From Gigantopelta aegis (taxonomy: Eukaryota; Mollusca; Gastropoda; Neomphalida; Peltospiridae), in NCBI RefSeq assembly GCF_016097555.1, contig NC_054704.1, forward strand, positions 49,964,437 through 50,028,436: 64,000 nt of DNA, read 5' to 3'. The notes beneath the pieces were generated by a model that was given only the letters and a program-made list of their open reading frames with translations, made no database searches and had not been told where the DNA came from. Below are positions 33,173-44,440 of the stretch, one piece after another. The position numbers and the translations under genes were made by a program. Every line of letters starts with the position of its first letter. The first letter of the stretch is position 1.

Positions 33173-35384
33173 TTACATGTTGAATGTCACTTTCGTACCA
33201 TTACGCTCAACCACGAATTGAACACAACTTTGTTGCACGGCGTTGGATGCATCTGTTGACACTACTGTTGCATTATTGGATCGACCGGCCTGTTGACGAA
33301 GAGGAGTGCTGTAAGGGGGTGGCTTCAAACTGTTGGTGGTCGCGAAAACTTTTTGTTGTACCACGTCATCTACCATTTTGAGCAAATCGTCGCTCGTCCT
33401 TTTGTACCTGCAAATGAGGATTAGAAACATGTAATTTTCTTCTATGCTATAAAAAAAACCCTGAATAAATTACTTTTTACAAGACACCCTTTGAATTATT
33501 GATATTTTGCAATTGCGTAGTTAGCAGAAAATTCCTAACTTGATATATACATGTACGTTCTATAATTATAATGTCCGAAAGGCTCCATTACAACCGAAAA
33601 CTGTTATACGGCCCTTTAGCTGAGGACATCAATGATACTTACCCTCGAATAGCTGAAGACCTATGACCAGTCCGTTCAGCTATCAGTTGCTCATCAATGC
33701 CACATTCATACAACCGGGTGGCCGTCGTGGCACGAAGGGAGTGATTGGTGTAGAACCCATTGAATCCGGCATTCTCACAGAGCCGCCTGACAACTCCTGA
33801 TAGAAGGTGTCGCCCAACGGGAACAGAACAGTACCATAAACCTTGTAAATATTTCGTAAACCACTGAATTCGAAATCACTATTGAAGTTGAGTCACCAGA
33901 CCTATCAACCTTTAGTCAAAGAAAGCAGGAGGTGTGTGTTGAAAAAGCAGGAGATTTTGTCAAAAAGCAGGAGATTTTTTAAATTCACACAATTTAACCC
34001 AAAATCGCAAGATTTAAAAACAACATTATTACAATAGGTTATATGAATACTATATAATGTCATATATACTTGTTAACCTTAGATCTTTGCAAAAAAAAAA
34101 AAAAAATTAAATAATTAATTAACCATTTTATTTTTTATTTTTAAAGTTTAAATATTATTATGATTTAATACATATTTTAAAAAACCCCAAATATTTTATC
34201 CAAAAATGTTAAGAACATGAACAAGAAACAAATTAATTAATTAGTACATTTACGGTATTACACTTACAGCCTTACAGGTTGCGTTACATTATCATTTGTG
34301 GTTAGTGTACCTAAGTACCAAAGACAAATTTATATAAATCTTAAAAATTAATATTCAGTTTTTACTATAATGAGGAACGGTGGCGTGGTACTTATTTGAA
34401 ATCATTATAATGATGCAATAAACATTGAATTTTCATTAATGATAAGTAAAACCTCATTACGGACATCGTGTGAAATATACAGGAATTATACCCATTTCCG
34501 TGAGTAACTTTATGTCAATGTCAAACACAACATTTTTTAATTGTACAAAAATAATTTCTTGAAGTGTACCCTTATAACCAACATTTTACTGCACAAACAT
34601 ACAAAATTAACTGACACAAGTATGTTTATACAGCTAATTGATCTTTTCGTTGTCTTGCTGTGACATGTGATTTTAACATGCATTGTGTATATCGCTGTCA
34701 ACTCGGGAGTCTGGCAGTTCAGATTTGTCATAGTTGCATTATGTAATCCAGTGGGAAGACATTTTACAATTCAGAGGTGTTATTAGAACTAAATTGGATA
34801 GTTTTTTTTATATGGCAACACTGAATGTCAATACACAGCCTGTTGAATTAGCGGGAACACGCTTCGTAGCCATTACGATGACAACAAACATAATAACACG
34901 TCATTTTATAAACTCCATGTGCTTTTTTTAACAATATAAATAGGCTATCCTACAATTCTCACTTCGGCAAAGGTTAAACAGTCGGGACAATTCGGCCTGT
35001 TACATTCTCAGAAACCGAAAGTAGTCGACATTTTCCGAATGAGAAAAAAAGGCAGAGTTACTTCCCGTATGATATTTTGACAAAAGAGGATCGATTTTTT
35101 ATATGCTTACAAAAATGTCATTTAACAGGAGAAATTGTCTCCCGCACAGGTGAAAGGAGATTTTATCAAATACCGGGAGATACTTAGTTGACATCCCTGC
35201 CATTTTGTCTCAAAAAGCGCTGTAGTGACATGAGTATTTCACGAATAGTGTTACCATGATATTCTTTGCCTTTTTGGTTTCTAATTTCTGTTACAAAAAA
35301 ACATAGCTCTCTATTCAAATCCGTAACGGGCAGATTCAGAAGACTTTTTCCAAAATCGGAACACACACCCCCCAAAATCTTAAC
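33173..35384 (-). pseudogene. Crypton-type recombinase, 5'-truncated copy
   Basis: Right-arm copy: last exon 33173-33407 (YKRTSDDLLKMVDD), intron 33408-33642, catalytic exon from 33643 to about 33875 (HSLRATTATRLYE, RTGHRSSAIRG), and the core-binding part near 35184-35384. It lacks the acidic N-terminal part because the inverted repeat ends inside the gene. Differences from the left copy are few (for example Ser to Arg in TISEILM, and Phe to Val in QQKFFATT). The same central loss is present, so the damage preceded the duplication. Confidence 0.8.
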
Positions 35385-35524
35385 TGCAACATTTAACAAA
35401 AAAAAAACAATTCACTAGCCGTTGGGCATGGCAATAGTAGTTAATTACTAGCCCAACATTGAATATCACTAGCCATGAAAGTGGGGCTACCATAATCTAG
35501 AAGCCATGAATGGTAATGAAAAGT

Positions 35525-35722
35525 AAATAAGAAGTTTATTTTGATTAACGACACCACTGGAGCACATTGATTTATTGGATGTCAAACATTTGGAGATTTT
35601 GACATTTAATCTTAGAGAAGAAATCCGCTACGTTTCCATTAGTAGCATGGGATCTTTTATACACACCATCCCACAGACAGGATAGCATATACCACGGCCT
35701 TTGATATACCACTCCGCTCTTG
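35525..35722 (-). mobile_element. SINE type A, head missing
   Basis: Minus strand, tail gaagtttattttgattaacg through accatcccacagacagg to gatataccact in plus sense. Confidence 0.75.
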
Positions 35723-35814
35723 GGCCGCCCATCACATAAAAATCCCCAATATATAGGCTAATGAAAAAGAATTAAAAACATTAAACGAGTTTAGATATAT
35801 TTAAGGTGAAATGA

Positions 35815-36001
35815 AACATTTATTAATCATCGGCTATTGGATGTCAAACATTTGGTAATTTTGACATATAGTCTCAGGAAGGAAACATGTTTTCCATTAG
35901 TAGCAAGGGATCTTTTATATGCACTATCCGCACAGACAGGATAGCACATATCACAACCTTTTATATACCAGTCGTGGTGCATTGGCTAGAGCGAGAAATA
36001 A
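35815..36001 (-). mobile_element. SINE type A, both ends truncated
   Basis: Minus strand, atttattaatcatcggctat to cagtcgtggtgcattggcta in plus sense. It lacks the tail end and the B-box head. Confidence 0.7.
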
Positions 36002-36066
36002 ATGAAACACAAAACAAAACAAAAAACAAACAAAAAATATCTAGCAAGAGCAAAAAATAATAATTA

Positions 36067-36457
36067 AAGGGACATTCCTGAGTTTGCTGCCATTTTTAAG
36101 ATGTTATCGACTAACAGAAACTTTTTAACGATTGTAATTGCATATCAAATATATTTTTCTGCATAAAATATTAGTGGTTGTATATTAAAAGTGTTTCTGA
36201 TCGTTCTAATATTATTACTAGGTTAAATTTCATTTTATTTCCTAAAAAAGATTTTTTCGTACGTACGAAATTATTTTGAAGACAAAATCCAGTTTGAGCT
36301 TCTTACAAAATTATATTAAGACGACCAGAAACACACTGAATATACAGACACTGATATTCTAAACAAGAAAATATATTTAACATGTAAGTTTAATCGTAGA
36401 AATATTTTATCAGTCGGATACATCTTACAATGCAGCAAACTCGGGAATGTCCCTTTT
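36067..36457. mobile_element. MITE, AAAGGGACATTCC family
   Basis: About 25-bp TIRs starting aaagggacattcctgagttt on the left and ending actcgggaatgtcccttt on the right. A ttaa-like sequence is present at both edges. No ORF. Central parts, including the tttttcgtacgta motif, recur in 37693-38343. Confidence 0.85.
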
Positions 36458-36967
36458 AATAAAAAGCAACACCGCTTTTTACTCCATAAGTAATAATATT
36501 AAAGTATGAGTTCGACCCGTACTCCTTTTCAATGGTTAAGGCTAGTTTTAAGTTTAGACTTAGAGACTTTAATATAGAGGGGTACGGGTCGAACTCTTTC
36601 CAATATTAAATATAAATTAAAATAAATTTACTTACTCAAACACCAAATAACGATATCCACAAACACCTGAGTGTTGAACATTGACCGGCCTACACAAAAA
36701 CATCGCTGTTTTGATTCTGTATCCATTGCATCTGTGTGAGTTCGGTTTTTAGCTGATAACATTGTCTTTACTCCGAGTAACACCGCGGAATACTCTAGTT
36801 AAGTTCTGTCGTAAGTGGTGAATGAGCACGTTTCGTATCGCTCCGATCTTAAATCGTTGACTGATTTTATATAGCAAGCTCGCGTCAACACACAATAAAC
36901 ACGGAAACTGCGAACAAGTTGTGACGTAACGGCTGGACACGGCCCATTTGATTTCCCGTATGCCGCA
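36458..36967. other. Non-coding DNA, one short inverted motif
   Basis: The block tatgagttcgacccgtactc near 36505 recurs inverted near 36580 as gggtacgggtcgaactc, a small hairpin of about 110 bp. Nothing else was recognised. Confidence 0.45.
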
Positions 36968-37232
36968 TGATTTGGCCTACCAATGTATGGTGTCGTGGTT
37001 AAGCTATCGGACATAAGGTAGATGGGTAAAGGGTTCGCAGCCCGGTACCGGCTCCCACTCAGAGCGAGATTTAACGACTTAATGGGTAGGTGTAAGATCA
37101 CTACACCCTCTTCTCACTCACTAACAACTAACCCACTGTTCTGGACAGACAGCCCAAATAGCTGAGGTGTGTGCCCAGGACAGCGTGCTTGAACCTTAAT
37201 TGGAAATAAGCACAAAAATAAGGAAAGAAAAA
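36968..37232 (+). mobile_element. SINE, type B
   Basis: Head tcgtggttaagctatcgg and B-box gggttcgcagcccgg, body ggctcccactcagagcgaga, end cttgaaccttaattggaaat followed by an A-rich tail. Confidence 0.85.
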
Positions 37233-37305
37233 AAAACCGTAGTTTTTTTTTCTCTCGTATATCTGTATATATTGTACGAATAAACTGATGTCATCTTGTC
37301 ATTGT

Positions 37306-37346
37306 AAGTGCTCTAGTGGTGTTGTTAAACAAAACAAACTTCAACT
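37306..37346 (+). mobile_element. SINE type A tail fragment
   Basis: Only gtgctctagtggtgttgtta and aacaaaacaaactt remain. Confidence 0.6.
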
Positions 37347-37352
37347 TGTCAT

Positions 37353-37475
37353 TGTAAATATCCATTGTACAATAATCCCTCATTGTAAATATCCATTGTA
37401 CAATAATCCATCATTGTAAATATCCATTGTACAATAATTCCTCATTGTAAATATCCATTGTACAATAATTCCTCA
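37353..37475. repeat. 31-bp tandem repeat, 4 copies
   Basis: Units tcattgtaaatatccattgt plus acaataatcc-type ends; each contains the palindrome attgtacaat. Nearly identical units. Confidence 0.9.
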
Positions 37476-37692
37476 GATATGCTTGACAGCTTGAGTGTAC
37501 TGAATAGTTTCAAGAAGCTAGGCCCTATAGAATATCTAAATATGAAGTAGGCCTAACCTGTAGACCTAAATTGTGTGAGAAAGAGAAACAGGTTTATTGA
37601 GAGTGAATGCATTGATAGTGTTATGCTTCATATACACTACATCAGCTTGACGGGCCAGTGGCGGATCGTGGCTTTAATCAGGGGCAATGTTT

Positions 37693-38343
37693 TAAAGGGA
37701 CTGTCCTCAGTTTGCAGCCATTGTAAGATGTGTTTGACTAATGCTAGACTCATACTACCAAATGTCACTTCTACGACTGTCCATTTGCTAGTCTGAGCGC
37801 TTTTAGAACTCGATTCTCGTCGTATAACCCCATTAGTTGTTAATCTGAGCGCACCCGTCGTAAGTCTGGAGTTGGGGAAATTAAAACACAGCCGTCGAGT
37901 TGGCCAACTTTCTGCTGGCAGTTGGTAGTCTGTGCCTAGTACAACAGAGCCTTTTTTGCGATTAAAATTACATATTAAATACTTTGAAAATTACATAGTA
38001 AATACATTTAAAATTACATATTAAATTCATTTCTTGTTTAAAATACCAGTGTTTGTATATCTAGTGCGTTTGCGGTCGTGTGCTAATGTTGTAGCAGTAA
38101 TTTTTTTATTTTATATTGTAATATATATATATACATATATATATATTTTTTATTTTTTCGTACGTAAGAAATTATGGAAAGGTAAAATCCTGCAGTTTTA
38201 ACATTAAGATGACAACAAACGCCTTGTTTATACAGACACTCATATTGTGAACAGCAAAATATCTTTAATATGTAAGTTTACACATGAAACATGTAAACAT
38301 GTTACAATGGCACCAAACTCAGGATAGGCCTACTCTCTTTTAA
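37693..38343. mobile_element. MITE related to 36067-36457, with insertion
   Basis: Ends ttaaagggactgtcctcagt and aactcaggataggcctactc are inverted relatives of the AAAGGGACATTCC ends. The interior shares tttttcgtacgtaagaaatt and aacagcaaaatatctttaa with that copy, plus extra sequence at about 37745-37960. TA-rich tract at 38110-38150. Confidence 0.65.
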
Positions 38344-38395
38344 ATTACCGGGACACCGCTAGACTAAGACGTAGTTATTTCATTATTCTATCTGT

Positions 38396-38732
38396 TAAAG
38401 GGACAGACCCTAGTTTCTAAACACTACAACATATTTTTCACTGTTAGAGCCGTTTATGATAACTGAAATCAAACATTATTTATATTTTATTGTTTAGATT
38501 ATCCATGTCCGTACAACCAAAGTGTTTCTGGTCATCCTGGTGTTTGTAGTACCAAAAATTGCATTTTTCATATTTCTAAAAACGCACGTTCGTCTGAGAA
38601 GTAGCGGTTTATTGATTCGAGTTCTAGTCTATTTTTAAGGATATTTCCTGTTCTAAATGAGTTACAGGTTTGTAATTTAACTAAACTTAGTGTTTATTTT
38701 TTACGGGTTAAAACTAGGGTTTGCGCCTTTAA
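38396..38732. mobile_element. MITE, AAAGGGACAGACCC family
   Basis: TIRs ttaaagggacagaccctagt on the left and aactagggtttgcgccttta on the right. No ORF. Confidence 0.8.
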
Positions 38733-39164
38733 GCCTACCTTTATTATACATGTAATTTGAATTTAAGAAATATCATTTCTAGGAAGAGAAAGGACTAAAC
38801 AAAAACAATAAATTGAATATAAATTACAACACTAAACAAAAACGCAAAAAAGAAGAAAGACTTTGCTTCCCCTTACAAACATCAATCATCCTAGGGAATC
38901 CATGGAACTTCTATATCTCACCCCTAAATCGGCGCCTACATGCAATACATTTTTTGTGTGGAGTAACAATGTCATCTGTTTCGCAACATTCCTGCATTAC
39001 ATTGTTACCCTCCGAAAGTGTTTCTATACCTGTTGTTAGTTAGTCTGTGTACATGTGTTTTCATGAGTAACAATGAGACGTAAAAACAAAAATAGAATAT
39101 CCCATTTTATTCCTGCCCAGCACTAAGGATTAGTCACTCAAAGAATTCCATGATCCACGAAAGA

Positions 39165-39194
39165 AAAGAAAAGAAAAAAAAGAAAGAAAGAAAG

Positions 39195-39269
<75 letters not shown>
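39165..39269. repeat. Poly(A) tract with GAAA start
   Basis: A run of about 75 A (39195-39269) preceded by gaaa units. Reverse translation gives only poly-Phe. Confidence 0.97.
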
Positions 39270-39271
<2 letters not shown>

Positions 39272-39459
39272 CCACCCAAAAACCAAACCTCAAAACACAC
39301 AAACGTTTTTCTATTAAATATTTATTCATCTATTTATTTAGGGAAACATGATACCTTTAAGCATTGTTATACCTAGATTAAATTAATACGGGCGGAGGCA
39401 GAAAAAAAAAGAAGTAAACTCCTGGGACACAGTAATGTAGTGGGAGTGAGGTGTGGTGT

Positions 39460-39478
39460 GGGGGGGGGGGGGGGGGGG
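39460..39478. repeat. Poly(G), 19 bp
   Basis: Uninterrupted run of 19 G; a 20-bp poly(C) follows at 39600-39619. Confidence 0.95.
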
Positions 39479-39599
39479 TTCCAGCTAGACGAAAAGAGCG
39501 ATTACGACCCTGTTAAGATGTTGAGACTGGAAAAGAAAATAATCACGGAGGACAAAGTTAACCATCAGTGGGAACATTCTCTGGTTGTTGTTTCAACAA

Positions 39600-39619
39600 C
39601 CCCCCCCCCCCCCCCCCCC
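39600..39619. repeat. Poly(C), 20 bp
   Basis: Uninterrupted run of 20 C followed by accccc units. Confidence 0.95.
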
Positions 39620-39639
39620 ACCCCCAACCCCACCCCCAA

Positions 39640-40290
39640 CCAGTGTCCCACGACTGATTTATCAAAGGCTGTGGTATGTGCTGTCCTATCTGTGAAAAGA
39701 AAATGCATACAAAAGATCTCTTGCTTCTAGGTAGTACAATACCAAATAACTTCCGGCTGGGTCAAAGTTCGAGGTGCACCGAACTTTTGATAGAGAAGTG
39801 AACACCACAAGTCCTGTGATTGGTTATAAATGTGAGTGTGTTGGTTGTAAAAAATAATAGTTTCATCTGCGTAAAATAAATGTGCAATTTTATTTCATCT
39901 AGTACCAATGTGTCAAGTAGCCTTGTGCTTGAAACCTGTAAAAAAAAGTACTCAAATTTTGTGCGAAACTAGGGTAGTCATAGACGCTACCCGTTATCTC
40001 AGAAACGAGCAGCTTGACCCCCATTTTTTTCTGATTCACTTCAAGTGTAAGGGGTGGTAGTATTTATATCCGTGGCGTTTATGTCGGTTGATACGTTGCA
40101 GGTAGGAGTTTTAGCCGTATATGTTACTATTGTCGTCTATGGGATTTGATTTGGTAGTGTACACCCTATAGTGGAAAACATTTGGGTTTCCTGTAAGATT
40201 ACATGAGTCACGATTATAAAATGTTTGACATTCAACAGCCGATGATTAATTAATCAATGTGCTTCTGTGGTGTTGTTAAACAAAATAACC
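39640..40290 (+). mobile_element. SINE type A split by a TIR element
   Basis: SINE segments 39640-39727 (cacgactgatttatcaaagg onward) and 40169-40290 (gtggaaaacatttgggtttc to the gttaaacaaaataac tail) are continuous once 39730-40166 and one TA are removed. Confidence 0.75.
39730..40166. mobile_element. 437-bp TIR element in a SINE, TA TSD
   Basis: Ends ggtagtacaataccaaat on the left and gatttggtagtgtacaccc on the right are imperfect inverted copies. TA at 39728-39729 and 40167-40168. Non-coding. Confidence 0.65.
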
Positions 40291-40648
40291 GTAACTTTTT
40301 TATTGCAAGCACTGTACAACACACCCCCCCCCCCCACCCCCACCCCCAGAAAACCCCAACCCCAACCCCAAAACAAGGAAAGAAAAAGAAAAAGATCCTA
40401 TCATACTATTTAGGTACATTATCGAAAACATTTAAAATAAAACATTTAAATAAAACGTACTACTTTTAAACAGGCAGTTGTTATACTGGGTGGACTGTAT
40501 ATACGGTGGACTGTATATAGGTTTGGACAATGCAGATCATTTGACCATATTTAATAAATAAGAAAGATTATAAATGATGAAGGTTGATTTCAAACACATT
40601 CAAAACTATATATTGAAGTGAAACTTAAAAAGTGGAACTTTCTTTCTC

Positions 40649-40929
40649 CAGGCGCGGATCCAAGGGGATGGTGCTGGGTATGCGGATCCCCACACCTAAA
40701 ATTTGAAGTCCCCTCCACCCCAAAAAAAACCCCAGGGTTCAGCGCATATATTTAGTGGTGAACAATTAATATATGTTCAAGTTGATATATTTCTGTGGAA
40801 AATTACATTACAGACAATACGTGTTGATGTACTTTTGAATACTGAAGTTGCTATTTTTAAACATTGTACCCCTTCCCTGAATACTGCAGGTGCACCACCT
40901 CCTTAGTAAAAATCGTGCTTCCGCCCCTG
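40649..40929. mobile_element. MITE with CAGGCGCGGAT ends
   Basis: Ends caggcgcggatccaag and cgtgcttccgcccctg are imperfect inverted copies, hAT-like. No clear 8-bp duplication. A related partial sequence (ggtcgcggatccagaaagat) lies near 43764. Confidence 0.5.
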
Positions 40930-41275
40930 TTTTGTGCGTCTTCATATGAATAAGTACTTATTAATTAAAATACATAACTGTTTTCTGCCAGCTTTAAGTA
41001 TGTGATATTGGATGGTGTGCCATAACAGCGTTTTTGGATCAGTGGATAAACTATTAAAAGTGTTTATACACGGTTATTGGAATACCATTCTGTTTCGATG
41101 GTCTTCGCATTAAGGATGGATTAGAAAAAGAGCTTTATTAAAAGTGTTTTGACAGGATTGAAAGTGGGATGTATTTGGAATAGCTTACTTTAGTCCGCGT
41201 GGCATTCCGGTATGTATTACGCGGAGATTAAGTTACTGAACATGGGTAAAAGAAAACCCAACCACAAAAACATAT

Positions 41276-41276
41276 C

Positions 41277-41321
<45 letters not shown>

Positions 41322-41322
41322 G
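41276..41322. repeat. TATATG hexamer microsatellite
   Basis: About seven tatatg units. Confidence 0.9.
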
Positions 41323-41364
41323 CTTTATTCCACTTTTAGAGATTTCGAACAATACATATTATTA

Positions 41365-42861
41365 TATACTCTTCAAAAGAAGAAACGCAAAACCACATTG
41401 TCGTAACATTTGGAGAATTGATTTAATTATTGAATGGTGAGTCCGATAATTACCAAATGTTGGAGGATTGTTCACAATTCACTCTAGTCCATTGTGAGTA
41501 AGTGATAGGACACACCACCAAGGTCAAGGTCATCTGGAGTCAATACCGGGTGTGGCCTCCGCGTGTGTTGACAACTGCCTGGCACCGCCTGCCCATTGAA
41601 GCAACCAGAGTACGGATGACGTCCCGGGGGATGGTGGCCCACTCGGCCTGCAAGGCTGCTGCCAGCTCGGGCAGGGTCTGGGGCTGTGGTTGTCGCTGTC
41701 GGAGGCGTCGGTCCAACTCGTCCCATAGATGCTCAATTGGGTTCAAATCCGGTGATATTGATGGCCAAGGAAGGACATTAATGTTGTTGTTCTGTAGGAA
41801 AGCCGTTGTGAGACGTGCTGTGTGAGGCCTGGCGTCGTCATGTTGGAACACTGCGTTCGCCATAACTGGAACGATGTGTGGCCGGAGGATCTGGTCAATG
41901 TAGCCCTGTGCATTCAGGTTGCCCTGCACGTGGACCAGGTCAGTTCTGCCAGTGTGTGAGATGGCTGCCCACACCATGACACTACCCCCGCCGAATCTGT
42001 CCACTTCCTGCACGCAGTTTGCCGCATAACGTTCACCACGACGCCTATACACGCGACATCTTCCATCATGACGTCGGAGCAGAAATCGGGACTCGTCACT
42101 GAACCACACCTGTCTCCATCGCAGTTGAGGCCATTGTCGATGAATCTGGCACCACTGCAGTCGGAGTCGACGGTGTTGTGGTGTTAAGATGACACCTCTA
42201 ACTGTACGTCTGGCACGAATTCCTACCTCACGTAGGCGGTTCCGTACGGTCTGGTCGGATATCCTGCGCAAACCTGGTATTGCTGCGGCTGTGGGGGTGG
42301 CAGTAGTCAATCGTTCCCGAAGGTGGCGTACCCGGATGTAGCGGTCCTGCCCGGGGGTAGTGACCCGTGGTCGACCGGATCTAGGGAGGTCACGTGTTGA
42401 TCCATGTTGCTGGTAACGGTCCCACAGTCTGGAGATGGTGCTTGGGGACACATGGAATGCCCTGGCAACGGCCGTTCTGGATTCGCCTGCGTCTAGTCGG
42501 CCGATGGCATTGTTTCTCTGCGGTTCACTGAGACGTGGCATGTCCTGGATTGTCAACTGTCGGCCAGATACAGAGGCCAGGCAAGCGAACACCCTGCACT
42601 TTTATACTGTCGGTGTTCATGTTGCACGTGCAGACAACGCACGTGCAGTGGTGACATGGTTTGCACGTGGCTGCGTTTTTGCGAATATTCACATTTTGAA
42701 ACTTTATTTTACAGTAGCTGCGTTTTATCGAATGTAACCGTGGGAATGTGTTTGGGACATGCAATGACCTTATATTCACAAAGCATGAACCGGTAGGAAA
42801 CATAAAATCGGAGTTATAACCCATTTGTACCCTTTTGCGTTTCTTTTTTTGAAGAGTATAT
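41365..42861 (-). mobile_element. Tc1/mariner element, apparently complete
   Basis: TIRs begin actcttcaaaagaagaaa on the left and end ttctttttttgaagagt on the right (both continue into tttgcg / cgcaaa). TA-rich flanks make the TA duplication ambiguous. The only gene is a full-length transposase on the minus strand. A degenerate, internally deleted relative lies at 52060-52640. Confidence 0.88.
41540..42535 (-). CDS. Tc1/mariner transposase, DD34E, intact
   Basis: The frame is open from 42592; the start chosen here is the ATG at about 42535 (MPRLSEPQRNN), because the deleted relative at 52 kb has the matching start MPRLSENDRW. The N-terminal helix-turn-helix reads AVARAFHVSPSTISRLWDRY, followed by a GRPRVTTP hinge and a second HTH. 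Catalytic residues: Asp in FSDESRF, Asp in FQHDDARPHTA and Glu in SPDLNPIEHLW, with 34 residues between the last two. No stop or frameshift. It would cut and paste elements bearing matching TIRs. With both TIRs and all catalytic residues in place it is the best candidate for a functional transposase in the window. Confidence 0.92.
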   Translation of the reverse strand, partial: RLSEPQRNNAIGRLDAGESRTAVARAFHVSPSTISRLWDRYQQHGSTRDLPRSGRPRVTTPGQDRYIRVRHLRERLTTATPTAAAIPGLRRISDQTVRNRLREVGIRARRTVRGVILTPQHRRLRLQWCQIHRQWPQLRWRQVWFSDESRFLLRRHDGRCRVYRRRGERYAANCVQEVDRFGGGSVMVWAAISHTGRTDLVHVQGNLNAQGYIDQILRPHIVPVMANAVFQHDDARPHTARLTTAFLQNNNINVLPWPSISPDLNPIEHLWDELDRRLRQRQPQPQTLPELAAALQAEWATIPRDVIRTLVASMGRRCQAVVNTRGGHTRY

Positions 42862-42916
42862 ATACATAATACATAATGCACAATGGATTATACATAATAG
42901 TTGAAACAAAATACAT

Positions 42917-43131
42917 CAATCTAATTAAAATTAGCTCCACTATTACATGTGGATCTAACAGCAGTCAGTTGGAGCTCATGTCCACCAATCAAAACCTTAC
43001 TTGCAGAATCCTGCCAGTGATTTAAAAATAATTTGAAAATATTCCGAATTATCCTGAGGGTATACGATATGTTTCATGTGAATTACGAATGCCTTATTTA
43101 GACCAGAAGAACTAATTTTAATCGGATTGCG
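42917..43131. mobile_element. AATTAGCTC fold-back element
   Basis: Ends caatctaattaaaattagct and aactaattttaatcggattg are inverted. About 140 bp of its interior recurs inverted at 43412-43553. Confidence 0.6.
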
Positions 43132-43553
43132 TAGTCTCCAATGTCCAGGTAACATTTCTTCAGTAAATAATAATTTAAATATTGACCAATCACACTTCGC
43201 ATTTTATAACGTTATTTGGGAGCATACAAATTCTAAAAATATCGGGCGAGTCTATTTTAGTGGCCGCAGTACAGCGAACCATACCAATACGTACGGGATA
43301 GGTTATCAGTCTTCAATTTTACATTAAAAATTATTTATTTATTTATAAAACCCCCCAACTAAATCAGTCTTCAGTTTTACATTACAAATTATTTATTTTA
43401 TGAAATAAAACATGTTTTAAGGCATTCGTAATTCACACGAAACGTCGTATACTCTCAGGATAATTCGGAATGTTTTCAAATTATTTTTAAATCACTGGCA
43501 GGATTCTGCAAGTAAGGTTTTGATTGGTGGACATGAGCTCCAACTGGCTGGTG
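42955..43553. repeat. Inverted repeat, about 140-bp arms
   Basis: Arms 42955-43093 and 43412-43553 share caaaaccttacttgcagaat, ttatcctgag and gtgaattacgaatgcctta (inverted). They are about 90 percent alike. The left arm is the interior of the AATTAGCTC fold-back. Confidence 0.8.
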
Positions 43554-43562
43554 TTAGATTCA

Positions 43563-43680
<118 letters not shown>

Positions 43681-44081
43681 ACCAAATAATAATAACAACA
43701 AAAACCCCAAAAACCAAACAAACAATCAGACACGACGAATATACTTGAAAATTGTCTGCACTGGTCGCGGATCCAGAAAGATTGTACTCGGGGTGCATAG
43801 TCGATGTTTAATGAATGTGTATACAACCAATATATGTTTTTAGTCGGGGGATGTAGTATTTTGGTCGCCTGGGAGTTTCTATGATATACATGTCAGTGTT
43901 CTCACAAATACATTGCAGGTTCCCCTTTTATGTTTCACCCCCACCCACCCCACCCCCAACACACATTGGATACCCCCCAACCTAATTGTATTATCGATGA
44001 ATTAGGCTTTCCCCCACGACTGGCACATCAAACCTCATGACAAGTACTATCTTGTGTATGGGAAACTACATGTAAAAGATG

Positions 44082-44135
44082 TGATCTCCCTCCCTCTTCT
44101 CCTCCTCCCTCTTCTCCCCCTCCCTCTCTATCCCT
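44082..44135. repeat. Polypyrimidine low-complexity tract
   Basis: Irregular ctccctcttctcc units. Confidence 0.85.
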
Positions 44136-44140
44136 TTCAA

Positions 44141-44333
44141 GGCCGGTTTGTAACGTGTTCGCACCCCCATATCGGCTCCCGTCCAGAGCGAGTTTTAACG
44201 ACTCGCTGAGGTGTAAGACCACTACACCGATCTCTCTCTCTCTCTGACAACAGTAACTAACCACTGTGGTAATATGTGCCCAGGACAGCATGCTTGAACC
44301 TTAACTGGATATATGCCTGAACTATAACTGAAA
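44141..44333 (+). mobile_element. SINE type B, head damaged
   Basis: Retains ggctcccgtccagagcgag, accactacaccgatctctc and gcttgaaccttaactggata. Confidence 0.7.
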
Positions 44334-44334
44334 T

Positions 44335-44430
44335 GAAAGGACACGTGTTTTTTCCCCCGTCCCAGCCAATACACCACGACTGGTATGCCAAAGCCTGTGG
44401 TATATATTGTGTCTGTTGCAAAGTACAGCT
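44335..44430 (+). mobile_element. SINE type A fragment, plus
   Basis: Carries cagccaatacaccacgactg and gccaaagcctgtggtata only. Confidence 0.6.
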
Positions 44431-44440
44431 TTTCGGTAGA

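Larger units (their letters stand above)
26953..35369. repeat. Right arm of a long inverted repeat
   Basis: Reverse complement of 14269-19661 plus about 3 kb extra (roughly 27679-30733). The arm begins 53 bp before the end of the Ty3-type pol and ends inside the Crypton gene, so the Crypton 5' part exists only at the left. Confidence 0.9.

Noticed and set aside
39138-39329. Poly-Phe open frame
   Set aside because: Translation of a 75-bp poly(A).
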